Below are positions 42,864 to 51,145 of a DNA stretch of 64,000 bases, in pieces. The DNA comes from Candidatus Latescibacterota bacterium (GTDB taxonomy: Bacteria; Latescibacterota; UBA2968; UBA8231), in the NCBI GenBank assembly GCA_022819745.1, contig JAJEGS010000017.1, positions 1 to 64,000 of the forward strand, written 5' to 3'. The first letter of the stretch is position 1. Each line of letters starts with the position of its first letter. The notes below the pieces were generated by a model. The model was not told where the DNA came from. It did not search any database and saw nothing but the letters and a program-made list of their open reading frames with translations. The translations under genes were made by a program, and so were the position numbers.

Positions 42864-43865
42864 TTAGAGTTCCAACCGCTTGAGCCGAGGGTTTTCAGTA
42901 AGCCCCGGTATCCGTCCCCGCTTGGCCACGGGCCGGCCTTCTACTTCCTTGATATCCGCAGTAAAATCAATCGCCGAGGCACCGCTGATCGCGCTGCCGA
43001 CCCCAAAGGCGTCCACGGGCGCTCCTGCCTCCCGGAAATAGCCGATCCGCTCGGCGTCCAAGCCGCCGGAGACCGCGATCTTTACATGGCTATGCCCGGC
43101 TTGGTCGAGCCGCGCGCGCACCTCCGCGACTAGCTCAGCTGTGACGCCACCACGTTCGCTGGGAGTATCCAGCCGCACGCCCCACAGCTTCTCGCCTAGG
43201 GCCTCGGCCAACCGCAGGCTCTCTTCGGCTTCGTCCTTAAAGGTGTCAACCAACGCGATACGCTCGACCTCGGCGTCGATGTGGCGGTCAAATACCTCGG
43301 CTGCCTTGAGCGTGTCGCCGAAGCACAAGATCAAGGCGTGGGACATGGTCCCGGTTGCCTCAATGCCAGCGAGAGCAGCCCCCTGCGGAGTGGCGCATCC
43401 GACGCACCCCCCGACGATGGCCGCGTATTCCATCCGGGCGCTGACCTCCGGGTGGATGTGCCGGGCACCAAAGCTGATGATCGGCACCCCGTCGGCCGCA
43501 GCCACGCACTCGGCCGCAGCCGTGGCCCACCCTGTCTCGCTGCTGAGCATCCCCAACAGCGCCGTCTCGTACAAACCGAACTGCCGGTAGGGCGCACGAA
43601 TCCGCAGTACAACTTCACGCGGCTCGATCCAATCCCCTTCGTCCAAGCTCCACACCTCGGCCTCCTCGCCAAGCACCTGCCGCAAGAGGGCCTGCGCCTC
43701 GCGCATACCGCAGATCAGAGCGTGCCGCCGAGTAAACACCTCCATCGCCACGACCGGATTGAGCTGTTCGGCCGCGAGGATGTCGCAACCTCGGCGGAAG
43801 TAAATATCCGCGTTGTCGCCCGCCAGCGTCGCAGCCGAGGGCGCGTATAGGTCGCGCTCTACCAT
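42864..43865 (-). CDS. pncB: Nicotinate phosphoribosyltransferase, short form
   Basis: 333 residues, like the compact archaeal-type NAPRTases. Seen: DIYFRRGCDIL, FSARHIHPEV-like segment (SFGARHIHPEVSARMEY), GTMSHALILCFGD with the catalytic His region, LVDTFKDEAEESL, VRLDTPSERGG, and the phosphate-binding loop VSGGLDAERIGYF. It joins nicotinate and PRPP to nicotinate mononucleotide. Its ATG overlaps the nicotinamidase stop (ATGA). The adenylyltransferase NadD needed for the next step is not in the window. Confidence 0.92.
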   Translation of the reverse strand: MVERDLYAPSAATLAGDNADIYFRRGCDILAAEQLNPVVAMEVFTRRHALICGMREAQALLRQVLGEEAEVWSLDEGDWIEPREVVLRIRAPYRQFGLYETALLGMLSSETGWATAAAECVAAADGVPIISFGARHIHPEVSARMEYAAIVGGCVGCATPQGAALAGIEATGTMSHALILCFGDTLKAAEVFDRHIDAEVERIALVDTFKDEAEESLRLAEALGEKLWGVRLDTPSERGGVTAELVAEVRARLDQAGHSHVKIAVSGGLDAERIGYFREAGAPVDAFGVGSAISGASAIDFTADIKEVEGRPVAKRGRIPGLTENPRLKRLEL

Positions 43866-44392
43866 CAGCGGTTAGTAACCTGTGCCCCGAGAATTTTCTC
43901 TATATGCCCCAAGGCCCATTCGTGTTGTTGCGGATCAAAACTGGCCACGCAATCGGCTGGTACCTCGACCGGATAGTCGCGATTGCGCAGCCCGGCCACA
44001 GTGTGCAGGACGCAAATATCCGTGCAATCGCCCATCACCACGACCTTGTCCGGCGCGAGTTCATCCAACATCGCGGCCAACTCGGTCTCGAAAAAGGCAC
44101 TGTAGCGCCGCTTTTTGACAAGCTGCGCGTCTTGGGCCAACGGCGACAGTTCGTCAATGATGTGCTCCTCCTCGCTCCCTTCAATGCAGTGCGGAGGAAA
44201 CATCTCAAACTCGCGGTCGTTTGCAGTGTGGCTGTCCTGAGTAAAAAACAGCGAGGCCCCAGCGGCCTTTTCGCGCTCGACTCGCGCGGCGATTCGCGGG
44301 ATGATCTCCCTTGCGTGATCCCCGCAGTAGAGCGTCCCGTCTGGACGCATAAAGCCGTTCTGCATATCCACGACAATCACGGCATTGGCCAT
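43865..44392 (-). CDS. pncA: Nicotinamidase (isochorismatase-like cysteine hydrolase)
   Basis: 175 residues. The triad is visible: Asp in VIVVDMQNGF (about residue 9), Lys in LVKKRRYSAF (about 93) and Cys in GDCTDICVLHT (about 127). SHTANDREFEMFPPHC supplies metal ligands typical of nicotinamidases. It deamidates nicotinamide to nicotinate, feeding the NAPRTase encoded next. It is the first gene of the five-gene operon ending at 38190. Assignment as nicotinamidase within the broader family rests partly on this neighbour. Confidence 0.88.
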   Translation of the reverse strand: MANAVIVVDMQNGFMRPDGTLYCGDHAREIIPRIAARVEREKAAGASLFFTQDSHTANDREFEMFPPHCIEGSEEEHIIDELSPLAQDAQLVKKRRYSAFFETELAAMLDELAPDKVVVMGDCTDICVLHTVAGLRNRDYPVEVPADCVASFDPQQHEWALGHIEKILGAQVTNR

Positions 44393-44515
44393 CGCCTAAT
44401 CCTCCTATCCGCAAAAATATAACAACCCAGAATGATCTGAACGATTCAAGCGGTGGATCGTCCTGTGCATCCTATTCTGCGTCCATCTGCGTCCATCTGC
44501 GGATCATCTTAGAAT

Positions 44516-44941
44516 TCAAACCGGTTCAAGCCGATCCCCCACCAGCCGCCGATAGTAACACCCCAACCGCGCCCGACCATCTGCGTCCACGGTGTGGCAG
44601 GCCCCCTCTCCTTTGAGCCGGACGCGGTACATCAGCGAATTTTGCTCGCAGTTGACGCGGATTTCGACCAGTTCGAGTACATTGCCCGAGGTCGCGCCCT
44701 TCACCCACAACTCGTTGCGCGACGTGCTCCAAAATGCGGCCACGCCCTCGCGCCGCGTATAGTTCAGCGCCTCTTCATTAGCGTACCCCACGATCAGCAC
44801 TTCGCCGCTATCCACGTCCTGCGCCACCACTGGCACCAACCCCTCGCCACAGGCCGCGGCCTTCTGCAACTTGCCAAAATCCAAAGCCAACTGCTGCCCT
44901 TCCTCCACTTCCTCGGGCGTCATATTCGCTCGTTCAACCAC
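44516..44941 (-). CDS. hisI: Phosphoribosyl-AMP cyclohydrolase
   Basis: 141 residues, the third step of histidine synthesis (PR-AMP to ProFAR). The HisI signature is clear: GYANEEALNYTRREGVAAFWSTSRNELWVKG, then TSGN, the region around NCEQNSLMYRV with zinc/magnesium ligands, and ACHT. It is the monofunctional form without a HisE domain. A start at the internal ATG (residue 7) is possible. It stands alone; no other his gene is in the window, so histidine genes are dispersed in this genome. It is divergent from the transhydrogenase gene. Confidence 0.92.
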   Translation of the reverse strand: MVERANMTPEEVEEGQQLALDFGKLQKAAACGEGLVPVVAQDVDSGEVLIVGYANEEALNYTRREGVAAFWSTSRNELWVKGATSGNVLELVEIRVNCEQNSLMYRVRLKGEGACHTVDADGRARLGCYYRRLVGDRLEPV

Positions 44942-45038
44942 GACGATCTCCCATTGTCAAACTCCTTTTAACTAGACCTTGCCTCCCTCTCCAAGTCAAG
45001 CCTATATTCCCCGCCCTTACAAGGACGGAATAAATATT

Positions 45039-46313
45039 ATGCTTCTCGACACTGCTTACGAAATCGCCACCTCCAACATCCGCTTCGGTCCGGGCACCAC
45101 CAAGGAGATCGGCATGGATCTCAAGGACCGGGGCCTGAAGCGAGTCATGGTATTGACCGACCCAAACTTGCGCGAGCAAGCACCCGTGCAGACGGCCTTA
45201 GCGGCCATTGCCGAGTCGAGCGTCGAGTACGCGCTGTTCGACCAAGTGCGCGTCGAGCCAACCGACGCCTCGTTCAAGGCGGCGATTGAGTTCGCCCAAC
45301 AAGGGTTTGACGGGTTCGTCGCCATCGGCGGAGGATCGGTGATGGACACGGCCAAAGCCGCCAACGTGTACACCACGTACCCAGCCGATTTCCTCACCTA
45401 CGTCAACGCGCCCATTGGCCGAGGTGAGCCAGTCCCCGGCCCGCTCAAGCCGCTGATCGCCGTTCCCACCACCGCTGGCACCGGCAGTGAGACCACGGGC
45501 GTGGCGATTTTCGATTTCGTCGAGATGAAAGCCAAGACCGGCATGGCCCACCGCTACATGCGCCCGACCTTGGGCATCGTCGATCCAGACAACACGCGCT
45601 CCATGCCGCCGCAGGTAGCCGCTTCAACCGGCCTCGACGTGCTCTCACACGCCTTGGAATCCTACACGGCCCTCCCATTTGACCAGCGGCCCCGACCCGA
45701 CCGTCCCCAACTGCGACCGGCCTACCAAGGCTCGAATCCCGTCAGCGACTTGTGGGCATTGGAGGCTTTGCGCTTGGTGGAGCAATTTTTGCCCCGCGCC
45801 GTGGCCGACCCCAGCGACGACGAGGCCCGCAGCGCCATGTGCTTGGCCGCGGCCCTCGCCGGCATTGGCTTTGGCAACGCCGGTGTCCACTTGCCGCACG
45901 GCATGTCCTATCCGGTGGCTGGCATGGTGGAAAGCTATGTGCCCGAGGGATACGCCATCAATTACCCGCTGGTGCCGCACGGGTTTGCCGTGATCGTCAA
46001 CTCACCGGTGGTCTTCCGCTTCACCGCGCCGACTTGCCCCCAGCGGCATCTACGAGCTGCCGAGGTTTTGGGAGCCGATTGCACCGGAGCGAAAGACGAG
46101 GACGCGGGCACGATCTTAGCCGACCGCATCGTCTCGCTAATGCGCCAACTCGGCGCACCCAACGGCCTCAGCGCCCTCGGCTATGGTAGCCAGCACATCC
46201 CGGCGCTGGTTGAGGGCACGCTGCCGCAGCACCGGGTGACTAAGCTCTCGCCGCGAGCGGCGGATGCTGAGGAACTCGCGGGGATTTTTGCGGACGCGCT
46301 GAGTTATTGGTAG
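45039..46313 (+). CDS. Hydroxyacid-oxoacid transhydrogenase-like iron-containing alcohol dehydrogenase
   Basis: 424 residues from MLLDTAYEIATSNIRFGPG, with AAGGAC upstream. The alignment by eye is with animal ADHFE1/HOT throughout: VRVEPTDASFKAAIEFAQQG, GGGSVMDTAKAANVYTTYP, AVPTTAGTGSETTGVAIFD, RPAYQGSNPVSDLWALEAL, HGMSYPVAGMVESY and LPQHRVTKLSPR. HOT moves hydride between 4-hydroxybutyrate and 2-oxoglutarate, giving succinate semialdehyde and 2-hydroxyglutarate. The iron-binding Asp and His residues of group III dehydrogenases are present. Cytoplasmic, single gene. Activity is inferred from the length of similarity. Confidence 0.88.
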   Translation: MLLDTAYEIATSNIRFGPGTTKEIGMDLKDRGLKRVMVLTDPNLREQAPVQTALAAIAESSVEYALFDQVRVEPTDASFKAAIEFAQQGFDGFVAIGGGSVMDTAKAANVYTTYPADFLTYVNAPIGRGEPVPGPLKPLIAVPTTAGTGSETTGVAIFDFVEMKAKTGMAHRYMRPTLGIVDPDNTRSMPPQVAASTGLDVLSHALESYTALPFDQRPRPDRPQLRPAYQGSNPVSDLWALEALRLVEQFLPRAVADPSDDEARSAMCLAAALAGIGFGNAGVHLPHGMSYPVAGMVESYVPEGYAINYPLVPHGFAVIVNSPVVFRFTAPTCPQRHLRAAEVLGADCTGAKDEDAGTILADRIVSLMRQLGAPNGLSALGYGSQHIPALVEGTLPQHRVTKLSPRAADAEELAGIFADALSYW

Positions 46314-46340
46314 GGAGCTGCTTTTAAGCAATCTTGCTAT

Positions 46341-46379
46341 TTATTCAACAAATTCGTTGACAACGGTTTTGTTGAATAA
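46341..46379. repeat. 39-bp near-perfect palindrome
   Basis: TTATTCAACAAA (46341) and TTTGTTGAATAA (46368-46379) are exact inverted arms. The centre CGTTGACAACG is itself a palindrome. It lies 28 bases after the transhydrogenase stop, so it may be a terminator (there is no long T run) or a tiny mobile-element trace. Confidence 0.7.
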
Positions 46380-46611
46380 GGAAGAAGCCGTGAGATCATC
46401 GCTCAGCCGCTGGGTAAGCGGCGATAGTTCGGTTGCAGCCATCATTTTACGACCTGACCTTACGCAGCTTTTGTCCCCAACTTTCCCATCCTTGTATCCT
46501 TTCCGCTACACTCCAGCGCCTAGTATCCCCTTCCTCCCCACTGAGCCGTCGCCTTGGCACAATTCTTGCCCGTTGCGGGTACCACCCCACCCGCAACCCA
46601 AGGCATGGCTC

Positions 46612-47514
46612 ATGGCCGAATTTGATACCGTCGCCAAACATCTCATCCACACCTACCCCCACGACTTCGCCCGCTTCGCCCTTCAGCACGACGACGTCGA
46701 GGTACTCGACGTGATCGACACCGAGCAACCCACCGTCGAAGCCCACCGCACTGACAGCCTCATCCGCGTGCGCGTCGGCGACGAGGAGGCGTTGGTCCAT
46801 CACGAATTTCAAACCACCGACAGCAAACCACCCATGCCGCAGCGCATGGTCGGCTATATCGGCCGCGGCATTGAGCAGTACGGCCTGCCGATCTATTCCA
46901 ATGCCATCTATCTGCGTCCCGACGCCGGCCGCACCGATCCGGGGTACTATCTCCAAGAGCGGCACGGCTACCACGTTTTGGTACAATACAAGGTGATTAG
47001 GCTGAGTGAACTGGAAGGTCAACTCATCCTCGACCGCGGCCTTCTGGGCTTGCTGCCATTTGCGCCGTTGATGCAGCGTCCGGCGGATGTGGATGCCGAG
47101 GCGTGGTTGCGTCAGTGTATCCACCGGGCGCAAGAGGTGCAGATAGACGAGATCGTCAAGGCCAATTACTTGGCCGATCTTGCCATTTTGAGCGGATTAG
47201 TGTATAAATCAGAAACGATAATGACCATCATCTCGGAGGCGACCATGTACGAATCGTCGGTAGTGCGGTATTTCACGGAAAAGGGCATCAAGCAAGGCAT
47301 TGAGCAAGGCATCGAGCGAGGAGGCCGAGAACGCGCCATTGAAGATCTGCTCGACGTGCTGGAGATTCGCTTTGGGTTGGCCTCGTCGGATCCGTTGGCC
47401 GCCCGCATTGGTGCCATTGACGATGCACAGCGCCTCAAGCAGTTGCACCGAGCGGCCATACAAGTGCCCAGCCTCGAAGCCTTTAGGGACCTGTTAGACG
47501 AAGCCGCCGAGTAG
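46612..47514 (+). CDS. Rpn/YhgA-like PD-(D/E)XK nuclease family protein
   Basis: 300 residues starting at MAEFDTVAKHLIHTYPHDFARF. The nuclease core is RTDSLIRVRVGDEEALVHHEFQTTDS, with Asp, Glu and the following polar residue in the PD-(D/E)XK pattern, then MPQRMVGYIGRGIEQYGLPIYSNAIYLRP. The C-terminal region has IKQGIEQGIERGGRERAIEDLLDVLEIRFG, the repeat-like helix common in these proteins. Family members promote recA-independent recombination or are selfish; many genomes have dozens. The 300 bases before it hold only a palindrome (46341-46379) and no gene. Confidence 0.82.
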   Translation: MAEFDTVAKHLIHTYPHDFARFALQHDDVEVLDVIDTEQPTVEAHRTDSLIRVRVGDEEALVHHEFQTTDSKPPMPQRMVGYIGRGIEQYGLPIYSNAIYLRPDAGRTDPGYYLQERHGYHVLVQYKVIRLSELEGQLILDRGLLGLLPFAPLMQRPADVDAEAWLRQCIHRAQEVQIDEIVKANYLADLAILSGLVYKSETIMTIISEATMYESSVVRYFTEKGIKQGIEQGIERGGRERAIEDLLDVLEIRFGLASSDPLAARIGAIDDAQRLKQLHRAAIQVPSLEAFRDLLDEAAE

Positions 47515-47519
47515 GGCAC

Positions 47520-47532
47520 TGCGTAACGTCAG
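47520..47532 (+). repeat. Solitary end of MITE-like repeat (TGCGTAACGTCAG)
   Basis: Matches the right end of the element at 59293-59415 exactly over 13 bases. No partner end is visible nearby. Confidence 0.5.
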
Positions 47533-47574
47533 TTATGTGAAAAGTCCCGATTTAAGGCTAGGGGGCAATCCGGC

Positions 47575-48201
47575 ATGAACAGTGTTTTCATTTATTGGGA
47601 CAACTCCAACATTTTTCACGAGGCACAACGGCTAGCGGAAGAGCGATGCGAAGGTGCCAATGCCCGTTACCGCGTGCGCGTCAACTTTGACAATATACTG
47701 CGCCTAGCGCACGCCGATCGCCCGCTGAAAAAGGCACTTGCCACCGGCTCGGTGCCGCCAGAAATGCGCCAGTTGTGGAATCGAATGGAAGGCAAGGGCG
47801 TGGAAGTCCAACTGTTTGACCGAGGCAGCTCCGGGCGTGGCGAACAGGAAACGCCCGACCGGGTGTTGCAGTTACGCATGTTGGAAGATGCGCTGGATTA
47901 CAACGGCACTCCCGGTATCGTAGTATTGCTAACGGGCGACGGTGCCGGCTATTTCGAAGGCGCGGGTTTTCACAGCACTTTGGAGCGCATGCACAAGCGC
48001 GGTTGGCGAGTGGAAATCCTGTCATGGGCGCATTCTTGCAACCAGCGGATGCGCAAATGGGCGCAAGAAAACGGCGTATTCGTCGCGTTAGACGACTTCT
48101 ATGAGGCTATTACGTTCATGGAACCGTCTAGGCCGGGAGCGGAGCTTGCGTCCGCACGCGATTCCGCGGAACTGGACCTGTCGCAGAGGCCGACGGCCTG
48201 A
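47575..48201 (+). CDS. NYN-domain (PIN-like) protein
   Basis: 208 residues. The NYN/DUF88 fold is marked by FIYWDNSNIFHEAQRL with its Asp-Asn-Asn start, RMLEDALDYNGTPGIVVLLTGDGAGYFEGAGF with the second acidic cluster, and RGWRVEILSWAHSCNQRMRKWA. NYN domains are metal-dependent RNases related to PIN. It is exported by no visible signal. It stands just upstream of, and convergent with, the AAA ATPase gene at 48292-49344. A role in RNA cleavage, perhaps in defence, is inference. Confidence 0.83.
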   Translation: MNSVFIYWDNSNIFHEAQRLAEERCEGANARYRVRVNFDNILRLAHADRPLKKALATGSVPPEMRQLWNRMEGKGVEVQLFDRGSSGRGEQETPDRVLQLRMLEDALDYNGTPGIVVLLTGDGAGYFEGAGFHSTLERMHKRGWRVEILSWAHSCNQRMRKWAQENGVFVALDDFYEAITFMEPSRPGAELASARDSAELDLSQRPTA

Positions 48202-48291
48202 TTGGGGGAGCGTCAGTTCGCGGTCGGCGGCGACTCGATTGCAGCTATCGTTTGGAGAAAATCGCGGACCGTGCTGAAGACGCTGTGGTCC

Positions 48292-49344
48292 CTATCGAAC
48301 CTCAAGATTGTGGCAGATTGCAGCATCGATTGCATCAGGTTCGTAGGTAACACAGCGATTTTCCGCGTCGTTGGCTTCAAGCCTATGCAGGCGAAACCTG
48401 TCCTGACTCAGAGATTCATGCGCTGCCATCACGCATTCAAAACTATGCGTGGTCGCAAATATCTGCGTGCGGAACTGCTTGGCCGCTTCATCAATGGCTC
48501 GCCAGACATCGGGCAGCACGGAGTGGTGAATGCCGTTTTCAACTTCATCCACCAGAACGACACCATCCGGTACGGAAGCTATGGCCAAAACAAGCCGGGC
48601 AATTTGGGTCATGCCTTCGCCCATTGCTGACAGTGGTACCAGTTCTGACAGCCCAATATCCCCCCAAATCATGGGTGTGCCGCTGGAGGAATTTTCCTCA
48701 ATGCTTTGCAATCTCGGCTCGACAATCTGTAGTGCTTTTAATAATAGAGACCCCTGTTTCTTCCTTCTCAATTGTCCCAGCCTTACGGCATCTCTGCGGA
48801 TATTCCTAGTTCGAGACAAGAGAATTATCGCACCAAGCGAGGCAATTGTAGTAGGCTGATTGACTTCAAACTCTTGTCCCTTCACACGTATCTGGCTTTC
48901 GACGCGTTTTCCCGAAGGATCGCTATACTGAAATGCGAGTGAAAGTTCGCTGAAATAGTCTGGCACCGAAGTTTCTTCCATAAGATCAAGAGCACTCTCA
49001 GGAGTGACTTGTCGCTCCGATGTTATTTTCAAAGCCAATTGACCATGCGACGTATCCTCTCCCTCAATCTCAATGGCCCGTTCCATGTCCAGATCAGAGA
49101 AGAGTTGTTTCCACAAGGGCCCAATCATAGCCTGTGATACTCTACTATCCAGTTCCAAGCCGCGAATAATGTTGACATTTTTTGCTAGGCGTGCGTCTCC
49201 AGCTCCAACTAGTAGAGAAATTGCCTCAAGTAAACTGGTCTTGCCGGAATTATTTTTGCCGGCAATGAGGTTAATGCCGCTCAATTGGTCGATTTCAAGC
49301 GCGTTGAAGCCGCGGAAATTCCGTATCTGCAAGCGTTTCAACAT
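48292..49344 (-). CDS. AAA family ATPase, OLD/RecF-like
   Basis: 350 residues. LKRLQIRNFRGFNALEI leads into Walker A AGKNNSGKTSLLEAI near residue 30. The ABC-type signature region is LSAMGEGMTQIARLVLAI, Walker B is DGVVLVDEVENGIHHSV, and FATTHSFECVMAAH gives the sensor His. It is a single-chain SMC-like ATPase of the AAA_15/AAA_21 group without the TOPRIM domain of true OLD nucleases. Such genes are frequent in defence islands. HicBA genes lie directly upstream on the same strand. Confidence 0.85.
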   Translation of the reverse strand: MLKRLQIRNFRGFNALEIDQLSGINLIAGKNNSGKTSLLEAISLLVGAGDARLAKNVNIIRGLELDSRVSQAMIGPLWKQLFSDLDMERAIEIEGEDTSHGQLALKITSERQVTPESALDLMEETSVPDYFSELSLAFQYSDPSGKRVESQIRVKGQEFEVNQPTTIASLGAIILLSRTRNIRRDAVRLGQLRRKKQGSLLLKALQIVEPRLQSIEENSSSGTPMIWGDIGLSELVPLSAMGEGMTQIARLVLAIASVPDGVVLVDEVENGIHHSVLPDVWRAIDEAAKQFRTQIFATTHSFECVMAAHESLSQDRFRLHRLEANDAENRCVTYEPDAIDAAICHNLEVR

Positions 49345-49386
49345 GGCTTTGGCTCCTCGTTTATATCGGATTCTTCAGATTATCCA

Positions 49387-49599
49387 TCACAGAAGGTTAC
49401 GAAATTCTTCAACGGTTAATCCTGCGTCCCTTACAATACCCCCCATAGTAAAGGCATTAACAGGATTGTTTCTTGGAATAGTCAGAATACGCACTCCATC
49501 TGTCATGACGATATGCTTGCCCTGACGTGCAATGTGAAAACCCGCCTTTTCCAAGGCTCGCACCGCATTAAGATGGTTGACACCCGGAATCTTGGGCAT
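49387..49599 (-). CDS. hicA: HicA-type mRNA interferase toxin
   Basis: 70 residues, the usual HicA length. The dsRBD-like fold is recognisable: LNAVRALEKAGFHIARQGKHIVM with the catalytic His, then ILTIPRNNPVNAFTMGGIVRDAGLTVEEF. HicA cleaves mRNA and tmRNA during translation. It starts 2 bases after the hicB stop, so the antitoxin gene comes first, the reverse of the E. coli order. Confidence 0.9.
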   Translation of the reverse strand: MPKIPGVNHLNAVRALEKAGFHIARQGKHIVMTDGVRILTIPRNNPVNAFTMGGIVRDAGLTVEEFRNLL

Positions 49600-49601
49600 G
49601 T

Positions 49602-49799
49602 TTATACGGCCAGCTCGATTTCCCGGACTTCGGCATCCTCCAAAAGGTCTTCTACTACGCTGAGATATTCTCGGATGGCGGCTTTGATATTAGCGAGGGC
49701 CTCTTCTTCTGTTCTTCCCTCAGACCAACAACCTGGAAAGCCAGGGATCGACACGCTATAGCCTTCGTCAGATTGGTGAAGGGCAATTTTGTACCTCAT
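49602..49799 (-). CDS. hicB: HicB-type antitoxin
   Basis: 65 residues from the ATG at 49799, chosen because AAGGAGATC lies directly upstream; a start at 49823 would add eight residues. The sequence is the partial-RNase-H HicB core: YKIALHQSDEGYSVSIPGFPGCWSEGRTEEEALANIKAAIREYL. It lacks the C-terminal DNA-binding domain of longer HicB proteins, so autorepression is doubtful. It forms the toxin-antitoxin pair with the adjacent hicA. Confidence 0.9.
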   Translation of the reverse strand: MRYKIALHQSDEGYSVSIPGFPGCWSEGRTEEEALANIKAAIREYLSVVEDLLEDAEVREIELAV

Positions 49800-49838
49800 A
49801 ATGATCTCCTTGCGGTTATTCATTTGTCTCTCCTTCTA

Positions 49839-50108
49839 TCACACGGCCTCAAGCGGCGATAAGTCCTCCTCTTTTATAGGAGAAAGATCAAGGCTGCGCA
49901 AAACCTCGTTGATCTGGGCCGCCGTCATCTGTTCTGGTGCCGTGATTTCTAAACCAATGGGTTGACCTTCAGGGCCAAAATCCACTAATAAACCTGCATC
50001 TCTCGGCTCTGTTCGCACACTTTTCACACCCGAATCACTCGATAAGTATAGGTATGCAGCTAAGGGCTTCCCTTTACGGTAGGTAATTTCCAAATAATGT
50101 TCTCGCAT
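49839..50108 (-). CDS. DUF2283 family small protein
   Basis: 89 residues. The DUF2283 signature is visible: YLEITYRKGKPLAAYLYLSSDSGV, then GLLVDFGPEGQPIGLEITAPEQM. These proteins often accompany toxin-antitoxin genes but have no proven role. A 21-codon ORF that resembles the start of UPF0175 proteins lies 2 bases upstream. Confidence 0.75.
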   Translation of the reverse strand: MREHYLEITYRKGKPLAAYLYLSSDSGVKSVRTEPRDAGLLVDFGPEGQPIGLEITAPEQMTAAQINEVLRSLDLSPIKEEDLSPLEAV

Positions 50109-50110
50109 GA

Positions 50111-50176
50111 TTAGCTTCTCAAAGGGGGTATCGACGAAAGCACATCTTCCGACAGTTCAAAAGTGACCGTTACCAT
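50111..50176 (-). CDS. Truncated UPF0175-like 21-codon ORF
   Basis: MVTVTFELSEDVLSSIPPLRS, preceded by AGGAGAGA at good distance. The first 14 residues resemble the N terminus of UPF0175 antitoxin-like proteins, which are normally about 80-90 residues. It is probably a remnant, or a leader peptide for the DUF2283 gene. Confidence 0.35.
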   Translation of the reverse strand: MVTVTFELSEDVLSSIPPLRS

Positions 50177-50271
50177 AGCATTCTCTCCTGATTGACCAAT
50201 CTCTCTAGGCGATTGAATAACTCAACGGCGTTCGGGATCAACGGCAGTAGTTGGAGACATAGCTCAGACCT

Positions 50272-51132
50272 CTATACGCCGCTGAATTCCATGAAACCGT
50301 CTGAGCCATCTGCCTGAATAGCATATCGGAATCGGAGTTCATCCTTGTCGTCACTTCGTGTATCGTCCTTGATCTCCAGCACATGAACGGCGGCATAGAA
50401 GCCATTTACGTTCCGCAATACGACGATCTCTCCACATTTGGGAGTCCGGGCGCGTGAAGTATAGTCCAACGACTCAGCGTCCAGTACCTGTGCGATGGAT
50501 GTGCATCGTCGGGCCAGCGCGACGCCGTTAATTGAAGGAGGATCGTTGAGAATATGGATGCTCACGTCGCTCGCTTTACTCCATTTGGTTTCAAATTCAA
50601 GCTTTCCACGACCGATAACATAGCGCCCATTGTGGCTACTGTAATCGAACACAGCTTCTCCGGTCAGTGACGTCATCTGCGGGGGTGGCACATCCGAAGC
50701 CTTGCCCTCAAAACGCTTGATTCCAAGTTTTTCGGCGATCATTACCGCAAGTTCGGCCGGCGTATGATCACAGGCTTGTTCGTACTTGATGGCAGTCGGC
50801 AAGCCGGGAACAAGCGTGTCGTCAAAGCGCACCGGCAAAATATACTCGCCTTTATTCTGCACAGCACGGCTCAGGATTGACTGCCTTTCATAGATCGGCC
50901 AGGCCCTTTCTACGTACGCCTTAGAAATGAACATCACTACATAGTCAGCCCTATGCTCGAATACGTCCTGAAATTCTTCCGCGAGATTCTTTCCCCAAAG
51001 CCGGACGGTAGCGAATTCGTCGTAGAATACGGAGACTCCCCAGGTCTGGAGTAATCGCGCAACCTCTTCAACGTATCCACGCTGTTCGCCAGCGAAGGAT
51101 AGTGCTACTTCATATTTTGCGTTTTCGTTCAT
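50272..51132 (-). CDS. TIR-domain protein
   Basis: 286 residues from the ATG at 51132, with AAGGAGT eight bases upstream. The N-terminal 150 residues are a bacterial TIR domain: YEVALSFAGEQRGYVEEVARLLQTWGVSVFYDE, then DYVVMFISKAYVERAWPIYERQSI, containing the putative NADase Glu, and YILPVRFDDTLVPGL. The C-terminal part (about 190-286) is a beta-rich region of unknown family. Bacterial TIR proteins act as NAD-degrading effectors in anti-phage immunity. It lies 13 bases downstream of the fused HsdMS gene on the same strand, so it may be part of that operon. Confidence 0.87.
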   Translation of the reverse strand: MNENAKYEVALSFAGEQRGYVEEVARLLQTWGVSVFYDEFATVRLWGKNLAEEFQDVFEHRADYVVMFISKAYVERAWPIYERQSILSRAVQNKGEYILPVRFDDTLVPGLPTAIKYEQACDHTPAELAVMIAEKLGIKRFEGKASDVPPPQMTSLTGEAVFDYSSHNGRYVIGRGKLEFETKWSKASDVSIHILNDPPSINGVALARRCTSIAQVLDAESLDYTSRARTPKCGEIVVLRNVNGFYAAVHVLEIKDDTRSDDKDELRFRYAIQADGSDGFMEFSGV

Positions 51133-51145
51133 TAATCTATACTCC

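Noticed and set aside
48202..48630. A 142-codon plus-strand open frame after the NYN gene
   Set aside because: Most of it is antisense to the AAA ATPase C terminus, whose Walker B and His motifs are clear.
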